DNA of 64,000 nucleotides, from the NCBI GenBank assembly GCA_016192075.1, contig JACPUU010000012.1, positions 558,001 through 622,000 on the forward strand. Direction: 5' to 3'. This stretch comes from Bacteroidota bacterium. Its GTDB lineage: Bacteria > Bacteroidota > Bacteroidia > Flavobacteriales_D > Crocinitomicaceae. The notes beneath the pieces were generated by a model. That model saw only the letters and a program-made list of their open reading frames with translations. It was not told the origin of the DNA and made no database searches. Positions 52,454 to 59,770 of the stretch are shown here, piece by piece. Every line of letters starts with the position of its first letter. The stretch's first letter is position 1. Position numbers and translations under genes: made by a program.

Positions 52454-53689
52454 CTATTTTTTGACCAGTTTTTTGGTCACTGAATTTGCATTTTCATCTG
52501 ATATTTTGAGCAGGTAAATACCATTTGCCCAAATTTCTGTATTCAATACCAGCTGACTGATGTTTTGAGAATTCCATGATTCAATGACACGGCCTTCAAT
52601 GTCTGTCAGTGTAAATGAATAGGTGCCGTTTACAGGCAAATAAACTGTGACATTTTCCACAAATGGATTCGGGCTGACAGCAACGTTGAGATTGTCTGAA
52701 TTTTCAGTCAACCCGTTTGGCGGTGGTGGTGGTGCAATGCCATATACAAACACAACACCGGCAGCTCCACAAAACCAACCCAGCTCTTCATTAATCATGG
52801 TGATTGAAAAAATATCTTCAGGCGTTCCACTGGTTTCAGGGGCCCAGGTCACTCCGGCATCTATTGTTTTAATAACAGTACCGGCTGTACCTACAGCCCA
52901 GCCCATGGTATCATTTACAAATTCAACATCAAATAAATCTTCTGGTGTATTGCTGGTTTGCACATTCCAGTTCAGACCCCAGTCATTGGTGAAAACAATG
53001 GCACCGGCCTTTCCAACAGCCCAACCGGTTGAATCATTAATAAACCAGATTGATTCAAGGTCTTCAGGGGTGTTGCTTGTTTGATTTACCCAGGTGTTTC
53101 CTGAGTCAGAAGAATGTGCAATGTTTCCGGCACGGCCGGCAATGTAACCGTTTGCCGGTGTTGTAAAATGAACCCCGCGCAAATGGTCTCCGGTGCTGGC
53201 ACTTATGTCAACCCAGCTTGTACCGCCATCTGTTGTTCTAACCACATAATCATTCCGGCCGCAGGCATAACCAATCGTTGGTGTTACAAATTTTATATCT
53301 TCAAAACGCTCAGGGAAAGGTGTGCTTTCAACCCAGGTATTTCCACCGTTTATTGTTTTGAGAATAAACCCGTTCCCTGACATGGCATTTTCACCGGCCA
53401 GGTACCCGATAGCAGTTGACACAAAAAAACTGCCCTTGCTCAGATAGACAGGTGAACCCATGGAAAGAAAACTCCAATCAGAGCCTTGTGTAACCGTTTT
53501 GAACTGGCTGCCATACACAAAACCTCCAAAGATATCAGAAGAGTCACCGTACATGTAAACCGTTGAAGAACTGGCTGCATAAATGGTGTTAAAATCATTT
53601 TGTGACATTGAATTCTGGGGCCACCATTGTTGACTGCTGGCCTGCAATGCACCAAATGAAAAAAGAGAGAGTAGTAGTTGTTTTTTCAT
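52454..53689 (-). CDS. Secreted YCF48-like propeller protein with T9SS type A sorting domain
   Basis: 411 residues. Signal peptide (ends ASSQQ). YCF48/BNR-like blades are seen in TINGGNTWVESTP, TTDGGTSWVDIS, SSDSGNTWVNQT, TNDWGLNWNVQT and TIDAGVTWAPET, each linked to a motif such as SIWFINDSTGWAVGKAGAIV. The C-terminal 80 residues (VAVSPNPFVENVTVYL, FTLTDIEGRVIESW, ANGIYLLKI, ending KKLVKK) are a type A T9SS signal (TIGR04183-like). Likely a secreted or cell-surface protein. Confidence 0.92.
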   Translation of the reverse strand: MKKQLLLSLFSFGALQASSQQWWPQNSMSQNDFNTIYAASSSTVYMYGDSSDIFGGFVYGSQFKTVTQGSDWSFLSMGSPVYLSKGSFFVSTAIGYLAGENAMSGNGFILKTINGGNTWVESTPFPERFEDIKFVTPTIGYACGRNDYVVRTTDGGTSWVDISASTGDHLRGVHFTTPANGYIAGRAGNIAHSSDSGNTWVNQTSNTPEDLESIWFINDSTGWAVGKAGAIVFTNDWGLNWNVQTSNTPEDLFDVEFVNDTMGWAVGTAGTVIKTIDAGVTWAPETSGTPEDIFSITMINEELGWFCGAAGVVFVYGIAPPPPPNGLTENSDNLNVAVSPNPFVENVTVYLPVNGTYSFTLTDIEGRVIESWNSQNISQLVLNTEIWANGIYLLKISDENANSVTKKLVKK

Positions 53690-53748
53690 AGTGTAGTTGT
53701 TTTTTATTTAGTTATTGATTCAAGCGTAAGAGAGTAATTTTTTTGTTC

Positions 53749-53784
53749 AAAAGAGAGGGCCAAAAGCTATGCTCCCTCTCTTTT
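53749..53784 (-). terminator. Intrinsic terminator of the 53.8-kb lipoprotein gene
   Basis: AAAAGAGAGGG (53749-53759) and CCCTCTCTTTT (53774-53784) pair perfectly across a 14-base loop. On the minus strand the stem begins 16 bases after the stop at 53800 and ends in a short T-run. Confidence 0.85.
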
Positions 53785-53799
53785 TATCAGATTGAACGA

Positions 53800-54417
53800 T
53801 TATTTTTTTTCAAAATTCAAAAGTGATGAGCGCGTGTACATGTCACCGTTATTATAGGTATTGTGAATGTCTACAATTATGGAAAGTTCTTTTCCGGTTA
53901 ACCGGTCAAGCTGAAATGATAAATCGGCCGAAACGGCTGTACCACCGTAAGTGTCAATTTGACCATCATTGGTCTCAGTTATCGTAATAACAACAGTTTC
54001 TTTTTTCTTCAGCTCCTGTGTTTTGCTTTTGCCTCCCCAATACCAGAACCCTTTATCGATGTCTGAATTTCCGTCTTCAATTTGAGTAAGGCTGAATGAA
54101 CCGTCTTTTTCAAATGTATATTCCAGGGTATATGAAACTGTAAACGGTGCATTTGTTACCGTGCCGGAAACGTCCTGAAATGACGTAACAGAAGTATATG
54201 CGCTTCCATCATAGGTTATTGTTTCTGTCCAGGTTTCCTGATTGCCGGCATCATAATCCATGGTGGTTTCTTCACCACTCACCAGCTTCCAGGTAGCAAC
54301 CAATCGGACAGTTCTTGACTTCAGGCTTAAGGCAGGATCATTCTCTCCTTTTTTGCAGGAGACGATTGTCATTGTTCCAAAAATCAGCAGCGCGGCTGCC
54401 AGTACAGATTTTTTCAT
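53800..54417 (-). CDS. Lipocalin-like lipoprotein
   Basis: 205 residues from the ATG at 54417 (MKKSVLAAALLIFGTMTIVSC, lipobox Cys at residue 21; ATG 54423 adds two residues). Beta-rich body with VRLVATWKLVSGEE, TYDGSAYTSVTSF, YTLEYTFEKDGSFS and DKGFWYWGGKSKTQEL, the strand pattern of lipocalin-like lipoproteins of Bacteroidota. It has the promoter element TTCCAACC-N16-CATC, as does the 48.4-kb gene, and is downstream of the ECF sigma operon. Function unknown. Confidence 0.85.
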   Translation of the reverse strand: MKKSVLAAALLIFGTMTIVSCKKGENDPALSLKSRTVRLVATWKLVSGEETTMDYDAGNQETWTETITYDGSAYTSVTSFQDVSGTVTNAPFTVSYTLEYTFEKDGSFSLTQIEDGNSDIDKGFWYWGGKSKTQELKKKETVVITITETNDGQIDTYGGTAVSADLSFQLDRLTGKELSIIVDIHNTYNNGDMYTRSSLLNFEKK

Positions 54418-54435
54418 AATCATTCTTTTTCTCAG

Positions 54436-54463
54436 GATGAATGAAAGAATGAAATGGTTGGAA
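54436..54463 (-). promoter_or_regulatory. ECF-type promoter B (TTCCAACC-N16-CATC)
   Basis: Minus strand: TTCCAACC at 54463-54456, 16 bases, CATC at 54439-54436, preceded by a 10-T tract. The -10 lies 19 bases before the ATG at 54417. Same spacing as promoter A. Confidence 0.7.
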
Positions 54464-54620
54464 TAAATTCAAAAAAAAAATAGTGCAAAAGTGTGACGAC
54501 GCTAAAACATCACCCGTTAAAACCGATACTACAACGAACGAATAAAATGGTTGGAACAAATTCAAAAAAAATAGTGCTAAAGTATGCCGATGCTAAAACA
54601 TCACCCGTTAAAACCGATAC
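54451..54620 (-). repeat. Tandem duplication (91-93 bp) of a gene 3' end plus ECF promoter -35
   Basis: Copy 1 is about 54451-54529 and copy 2 about 54544-54620. Both contain GGTTGGAA, an A-tract, TAGTGC and CTAAAACATCACCCGTTAAAACCGATAC-type sequence (plus strand reading). Copy 2 includes the last codons of the upstream gene; copy 1 has the same codons out of frame. Copy 2 keeps TTCCAACC (54556-54549) but has no CATC at the right distance, so only copy 1 forms a full promoter. Confidence 0.88.
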
Positions 54621-55939
54621 CGGAACGAGCAATACACCCCTGTAAGGTAGGTGTTGGTGTAGTTGAATTTTTTTGCCGCAAGCGAAGAGCTGGTTGCAAT
54701 ATTGGTAAACCCGGCATCTGATTGCAGGCCATACTCAAAAACAAACGAACCAAATGTGTGTTGCGAACCTATTGCTGCAGTAATACCCCCATCAAAACGT
54801 TCAAAAACCTGGTTTGCCAACAGTTCTTTATCTTCATAAAGTTCACTTTTGGTTGCAAGCGCCATAAAAATACCGCCTTTAAAAACAAATGCCTGTGTAT
54901 TTGAAAACAGTTCAGGCAATGTATACCTGTAAACCAGTTTGTATTTTTGCTGACGAAGTACCACCAGGTTGGTACAAATAGTTCCCGCTTCAAAATGATC
55001 ATAACGCTGGTTCATGACTGACAAAAAATCAACGTGCAAACCAACACCATGATTTTCAGAAAAGTTTACATACGCACTGGCACCCGCATGATACCCCATT
55101 GAAAATTTATTGTCTACCAGTGAAAACCTGTTTAACCCGTCTCTTACATCATTGTTAAAAATCCAGGTATTATCAACTCCTGCCACAAGGCCCAATTCAA
55201 AACGGTTAAATACCGGAACATCTCGTTCAATATGCTGAGGCAATTCTGAAAAAAGATACGCCGGTTGTATTGGACAAACCAACTGCGGTGGAAACTTGAT
55301 CATGAATTCATTTTCTACCGGCTTATGTTCGGTCAGAACATCAACTGCTTTAAGCCCGGTTTCATCCGGTCCGGCCACACTATCAACAATAGTGTTTGAA
55401 GGAATAAATGCCTCTGAAAAACCACCGTCAGTCTGTTTTTTTTCAGTATTAACAACGAGTCGGGTTTCACCAGACTCATTTAATTGTATTTCAGAATTAG
55501 TTGCGGTAAAAGGTACAACGGGTTCTGCCGTATGATGAATTGGAATCTTTGAATTGCGTTGAGCCGCATTAAATTTTGCTGCAACATAATCTGTACCGGA
55601 CCCGTCCGCCGGATAAAATTTCCAGAACGAAATTCCGGCCATCAGAACAACTGCCAAACCAGAAAAATACAGCCAAAAAAACCGGCGCTTGCGTTTATCA
55701 AGCGCAGCTGAAATATTCAGCCAGACATCATCAATAATCAATTGCTTTTTGACACCCTGCCAGGCTGATACCGGTGCCTTTTTGCTCTCAGCGCTGAAAG
55801 CACCCGCAACGGCCTGTTCAGTATCATCCAATGAAAGATTATGCGCAAGGCCAGACCATACCGATTCAGGTGCTTTTCGCTGAACCTGTGAAAAACCGTT
55901 TTTAATGGGGTCAGTATGTAAGGGATTCTGATCAGCCAT
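54608..55939 (-). CDS. Putative anti-sigma factor fused to an outer membrane-like beta-barrel
   Basis: 443 residues. The N-terminal ~80 residues are cytoplasmic-like and contain two copies of KAP-x-S-x-W-x-G (KAPESVWSGLAHNL and KAPVSAWQGVKKQL). A single membrane segment follows (RRFFWLYFSGLAVVLMAGIS, about 85-104), then a periplasmic linker and a C-terminal region (about 245-443) of amphipathic strands ending SFRYRF, as in outer membrane barrels. It overlaps the sigma gene by eight bases, the usual place for an anti-sigma factor. A sigma-binding role is inferred from position and topology. Confidence 0.65.
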   Translation of the reverse strand: MADQNPLHTDPIKNGFSQVQRKAPESVWSGLAHNLSLDDTEQAVAGAFSAESKKAPVSAWQGVKKQLIIDDVWLNISAALDKRKRRFFWLYFSGLAVVLMAGISFWKFYPADGSGTDYVAAKFNAAQRNSKIPIHHTAEPVVPFTATNSEIQLNESGETRLVVNTEKKQTDGGFSEAFIPSNTIVDSVAGPDETGLKAVDVLTEHKPVENEFMIKFPPQLVCPIQPAYLFSELPQHIERDVPVFNRFELGLVAGVDNTWIFNNDVRDGLNRFSLVDNKFSMGYHAGASAYVNFSENHGVGLHVDFLSVMNQRYDHFEAGTICTNLVVLRQQKYKLVYRYTLPELFSNTQAFVFKGGIFMALATKSELYEDKELLANQVFERFDGGITAAIGSQHTFGSFVFEYGLQSDAGFTNIATSSSLAAKKFNYTNTYLTGVYCSFRYRF

Positions 55940-56477
55940 TTTTTGCAGTTTGAATCATGGACCTGAGCAATGTTTTAGCACGGTTTAATTGTGATTTTGA
56001 AGTGCCCACCGAAATATTCAGCGCACTCGAAATTTCCTGGTGGCCATAGCCTTCCAGCGAATAGAGTTTTAATACCATTCTGGCTTTGGCAGGCAGTTCA
56101 TTAACGTATTTGACAATGTCAACCGGTTCAACTTCATTCAGGTAATCAACGGATGTGTCTGCCTCTTCTTTTGCAAACTCATCCACTACCTCCAGGTGGC
56201 GTACTTTTTTCCGGTAGTTTTCCAGCGCGGTATTCACCACAATCCGCCGGATCCATCCGCCTAATGATCTTGTACGGTCATGGCTGGCAAGATTTCTGAA
56301 GACTTTAATAAATCCCTCTTGTAAAATATCAGCCGCCTCATCATCGTTGTCACTGTAATTACAGGCAACAGTGTACATGGCATCAGCATATTTCCGATAC
56401 AGCATCTCCTGAAAAAGCCGTTTGTTTCCAAGTGCTCCTTCAACCAATTCATCATCACTGTAATCGTTATAATTCAT
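55932..56477 (-). CDS. ECF-type RNA polymerase sigma factor
   Basis: 181 residues. Region 2 is seen from about 25 to 90 (ADAMYTVACNYSDNDDEAAD and ILQEGFIKVFRNLASHDRTR, then GGWIRRIVVNTALENYRKK), region 4 from about 120 to 175 (LPAKARMVLKLYSLEGYGHQ followed by EISSALNISVGTSKSQLNRAK). Group IV sigma factors of this type direct RNA polymerase to stress or envelope promoters. It lies between a lipoprotein gene (nine bases upstream) and the putative anti-sigma gene (8-base overlap). The operon promoter has TTCCAACC-N15-CATC, so autoregulation is likely. Confidence 0.95.
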   Translation of the reverse strand: MNYNDYSDDELVEGALGNKRLFQEMLYRKYADAMYTVACNYSDNDDEAADILQEGFIKVFRNLASHDRTRSLGGWIRRIVVNTALENYRKKVRHLEVVDEFAKEEADTSVDYLNEVEPVDIVKYVNELPAKARMVLKLYSLEGYGHQEISSALNISVGTSKSQLNRAKTLLRSMIQTAKNG

Positions 56478-56486
56478 GCTGAAACA

Positions 56487-57164
56487 TTACTGATAATTAA
56501 ACAGAATCACGACTGCTTCATCAACACGGTCAAGTACCATGTTGTAAATTTCTTCATTCACATCTTTACTGATTAGCAGCGTGTTTACACCCTCAATGTC
56601 TGTTAAGTCAGCATCATCAAAACTTGAGGCCGGCACCGGTTCAAACCAGTAAGCCGGGTCAAGAATAATTTTGGCCGGACTGTAAATATCTTTATCCAGT
56701 ACAATGTCAGCGCCGTCTTCTGCCTCAGCACGCGCTTCAAACGACTGGGTGTTTTCAATTTCAAACCTTACCGGAACGCTGCCCCCGCCGGAAAAAGAAT
56801 AGTTGCCGGTAACCACCAGGCTTACCTCCGTTAAATCATCACTTGTTTTAAAACGAATGTCCAGTCTTTTATAAATACCCTGGGGAATCACAAAATCCAT
56901 TGCCTCAATTTTCATGGTTTCATCAAACGGAATAGTCAGCCCATCCTGAAAATCTTTGGTAAAAAATACGTCGTCACCTTTTTGGCGCTCACCGTCAAAC
57001 TCAAAATATTCCAGTACAATTTCTCCCCCGGTAAATGTCAGCTGCCCGTCAATTGAAGACGTTTCAGTAATGTCCATGTAGAACCCAACCTCGGTTGGTT
57101 CTTTCCATTTTTTGCAGGAGATCAGCGTAGCAACAGCCAGTACCAGGATAACTTTATTTCTCAT
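56487..57164 (-). CDS. Lipoprotein of the ECF sigma operon, unknown function
   Basis: 225 residues from the ATG at 57164 (MRNKVILVLAVATLISC, lipobox Cys at residue 17); frames open to 57200 add 12 residues without signal features. The body is acidic and beta-rich (DGQLTFTGGEIVLEYFEFDG, GIYKRLDIRFKTSDD, SLVVTGNYSFSG), vaguely like DUF4382-type lipoproteins. It is the first gene of the operon with the sigma factor and the putative anti-sigma protein. A sensing or load role is possible but unproven. Confidence 0.8.
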   Translation of the reverse strand: MRNKVILVLAVATLISCKKWKEPTEVGFYMDITETSSIDGQLTFTGGEIVLEYFEFDGERQKGDDVFFTKDFQDGLTIPFDETMKIEAMDFVIPQGIYKRLDIRFKTSDDLTEVSLVVTGNYSFSGGGSVPVRFEIENTQSFEARAEAEDGADIVLDKDIYSPAKIILDPAYWFEPVPASSFDDADLTDIEGVNTLLISKDVNEEIYNMVLDRVDEAVVILFNYQ

Positions 57165-57213
57165 AACGTGTTTTGAATGTAAGGCCATTACAGCAACCAT
57201 TCGCTATAATTAA

Positions 57214-57240
57214 GATGCCTAAATGTACAAATGGTTGGAA
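57214..57240 (-). promoter_or_regulatory. ECF-type promoter C (TTCCAACC-N15-CATC) of the sigma operon
   Basis: Minus strand: TTCCAACC at 57240-57233, 15 bases, CATC at 57217-57214 (CATCTTAA). A-T tracts lie just upstream. It precedes the lipoprotein-sigma-anti-sigma operon. Confidence 0.7.
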
Positions 57241-57297
57241 TTTTTTTGAAAAAAAATCGCAACAAACTAAAAACCAACAAACAAAACAGCCTGAAAC

Positions 57298-57825
57298 CTA
57301 TAGAACCTTCTCATAAAAATCAAACACACAGGGCACCAGAATACCTGCGGCCCGGTCAGGAAATTCTGCTGCAAAATCAACTGTTTTGAGGTATTTATAC
57401 CCTAGTTGCTGATACCAGTTGTGCAGTGTGGTTTTGATTGGCAACTCAAAATCACGGGGTCTTAAAATTTCAATTTTGATGTGCGTGCCGTTTTTCTTTT
57501 TAACCTCTTCTTCCACCCGGCTGATCAGCGCCCTTCCAACACCTTTGCGGCTGAATGTAAAATCAGCACCAAATAACCCGAAACTATAACATGTCTCAGA
57601 AATGCGGTAATACCGCAACCCGCCCACCGGTTGATCATTTATAAATGCTGCCAGAACCTGATCGGCCGTAATGTAGTTACGAAAATCAGACGCAGAGACA
57701 CGTACGTAATTTTTGCCCCACATTTCAGCTTCAGTATCAGCATAGGCTTTGACAATAATTGCATAAAGCTGCTGAAACTCTTTTTCTGAAAGTACTTTTT
57801 GTTTGGCTGAATAAACCTGAATCAT
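57298..57825 (-). CDS. GNAT-family N-acetyltransferase
   Basis: 175 residues with the GNAT fold. Motif A, which binds acetyl-CoA pyrophosphate, reads FGADFTFSRKGVGRALISRV (R-K-G-V-G-R-A), and the N-terminal part has QVLAAFINDQPVGGLRYYR. The C-terminal motif includes WYQQLGYKYLKTVDF. Acetyl transfer to an amine or N-terminus is expected; the substrate is not deducible. It follows ndh on the same strand by 61 bases. Confidence 0.88.
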   Translation of the reverse strand: MIQVYSAKQKVLSEKEFQQLYAIIVKAYADTEAEMWGKNYVRVSASDFRNYITADQVLAAFINDQPVGGLRYYRISETCYSFGLFGADFTFSRKGVGRALISRVEEEVKKKNGTHIKIEILRPRDFELPIKTTLHNWYQQLGYKYLKTVDFAAEFPDRAAGILVPCVFDFYEKVL

Positions 57826-57886
57826 GGTTGTAGAAAAACTGAAATAAACAGCGCCGGCAGACTTTGCAGAAGCCTTGCCGGGAAAA

Positions 57887-59218
57887 CTATTTCACCGTAT
57901 GTTTTGCTTCAAATTCTTTACGGCGCTTACGCTTTTCCTCCTGCAGATCAAATTGTGTAATGATAAGGCGCATACCGCGGTCAGAATTAAAATAGTTCTT
58001 AATCCAGTTAAACATGGTCACTACTTTATTGCGGAAACCAACCAGTGAAAGCAGGTGAATGACCATCCAGATAAACCAGGCAACGGCCCCCCCTATTTTC
58101 AAACGCCCCATTTCAACCAGCGCCTTATTTTTACCTACGGTAGCCATGGCTCCCTTGTCTTTGTATTTAAAGGGTTTGAGTGGTTTTTTAGAACAAATTT
58201 TATTCACCAGGTTTTTACCCAGCAGCTTACCCTGCTGCATGGCAGCCGGTGCTACCTGCGGATGTCCGTTAGGGTAATCTTTGCTTTGCATACACGCCAC
58301 ATCACCTATTGCAAAAACATCCTGCATGCCCTTAACCTGGTTGAATTCATCTACCTGAATACGATCACCGCGGCCAACTGACTCTTTTGGCAAACCCTTT
58401 ACCGGGTTGCCGGTTACACCTGCTGTCCAGATCAATGTTTTGGCAATGATATCCTGCCCGGTATCAGTTTGAACGTAATCACCAAAATAATCCAGCACGC
58501 GGGTATTCAAAACCACTGTTACCCCTAATTTTTCAAGGTATTTTTTTGCTTTTAACGATGATTTTTCAGACAGCATCGGCAACACGCGGTCACCACTTTG
58601 AACAAGGTATATGTTCATTTTAGAAAGATCAAGCTCAGGATAATCTTTTGGAAAAACGCTGCGCTTTAACTCACCCAATGATCCGGCCAGCTCAACGCCT
58701 GTGGGTCCTGCACCGGCAATAACCACATTCATCATTCCCTGCTTTTTACGCTCATTATTGATGAGCAAGGCATGTTCAAAATTCTGCAGCAGCATGGTTC
58801 TCAAATCAAGTGATTCAAGAATGCTCTTCATGGGCATGGCTGAAATGGTGAGCCCTTCATTTCCAAAATAATTTGTTTTTGCCCCCGTGGCTATAACCAG
58901 GTAATCATATTCCAGGGTGTCATTTCCAAATTCAATTATTTTTTTTTCATGATCAACATGCGTCACTTCGCCAAGCCGAAAAAAAACATTCTTTGACTTA
59001 TTGAAAATTTTACGAATGGGGTACGCTATCGATTCTGCCTCCAGGGCCGATGTAGCCACCTGGTACATGAGCGGTTGAAACGTGTGGTAATTGTTTTTGT
59101 CAACAATAACCACCTGCACCTCTTTATTCTTAAACATTTTGGCCAGCTGAATGCCACCAAAACCGCCGCCTATTATAACAATACGCGCCTTCTTTTTATT
59201 AGGAATCTCAATGAGCAT
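57887..59218 (-). CDS. ndh: Type II NADH dehydrogenase (NDH-2)
   Basis: 443 residues. FAD-binding Rossmann motif GGGFGGIQLAK at about residue 17, the second dinucleotide motif AGAGPTGVELAG at about 167-178 for NADH, ATGAKTNYFGNEGL, and a C-terminal domain with GDVACMQS (FAD/quinone) and a hydrophobic helix (GGAVAWFIWMVIHLLSLVG). The enzyme transfers electrons from NADH to quinone without proton pumping, on the inner face of the membrane. Probably heads an operon with the GNAT gene. Confidence 0.95.
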   Translation of the reverse strand: MLIEIPNKKKARIVIIGGGFGGIQLAKMFKNKEVQVVIVDKNNYHTFQPLMYQVATSALEAESIAYPIRKIFNKSKNVFFRLGEVTHVDHEKKIIEFGNDTLEYDYLVIATGAKTNYFGNEGLTISAMPMKSILESLDLRTMLLQNFEHALLINNERKKQGMMNVVIAGAGPTGVELAGSLGELKRSVFPKDYPELDLSKMNIYLVQSGDRVLPMLSEKSSLKAKKYLEKLGVTVVLNTRVLDYFGDYVQTDTGQDIIAKTLIWTAGVTGNPVKGLPKESVGRGDRIQVDEFNQVKGMQDVFAIGDVACMQSKDYPNGHPQVAPAAMQQGKLLGKNLVNKICSKKPLKPFKYKDKGAMATVGKNKALVEMGRLKIGGAVAWFIWMVIHLLSLVGFRNKVVTMFNWIKNYFNSDRGMRLIITQFDLQEEKRKRRKEFEAKHTVK

Positions 59219-59488
59219 GGGGTAGGAATTTGGGTATGAATATAGTTAAAAATGAGAAACATAGTACCCGGGCTGTTTTCAGGGGTATACAAGGCAATTG
59301 GCTGACAAAAATGTTAATTGCGCAGCTACCTGGTGATCGAATAAGCTACTCCATAATCACAAATCTACCCGACATGGTTAAAAACAACTGTTAATTTAAA
59401 TGCTGAAAAAAAACAATCATTCACACAGTGTCAAACTATTGTAACACATCATAAAAAAACAACGGTTCTTTCTGCAAATCAGGCCATC

Positions 59489-59518
59489 GTAGTTTCTGCA
59501 ACACCTTGCAGGAACTAC
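59489..59518 (+). other. Perfect 13-bp hairpin in a 552-bp intergenic region
   Basis: Arms 59489-59501 and 59506-59518 with loop CACC; 13 pairs, one of them T-G. On the plus strand this is a wobble pair, whereas on the minus strand it would be a mismatch, so a rightward RNA is favoured. No long T-run follows (CTATTTTATC). The surrounding region 59219-59770, between ndh and the helical-repeat gene, is AT-rich; no gene larger than 12 codons, tRNA or clear promoter was seen in it. Confidence 0.6.
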
Positions 59519-59770
59519 CTATTTTATCACGAATTCTAAACTAACATTACCGGGTTAATACGATTTAACTATGCACAAAAAAATGATCCTGTTTTGCGGC
59601 TATTGACTTTGCTGTTTTGTTGGCATAGATTAGACATACGCTTAACAAGGAGGTAATTTATTGCAGGTAGTTTTACTAATGATTGTTTCGTTGAATGAAT
59701 GCTTACGGTTGAAGCCTGTTCTGCGGCAATCTGTATTTCTAAACCCAAAACTGTTTAATACCTTATTTAT

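Noticed and set aside
54549-54556. Fourth TTCCAACC element as a promoter
   Set aside because: It is the duplicated copy; no CATC-like -10 is found 15-16 bases downstream, so it is not counted as an active promoter.
59581-59620. Short frame MHKKMILFCGY in the 59-kb intergenic region
   Set aside because: Only 11 codons without a ribosome binding site or conservation evidence.
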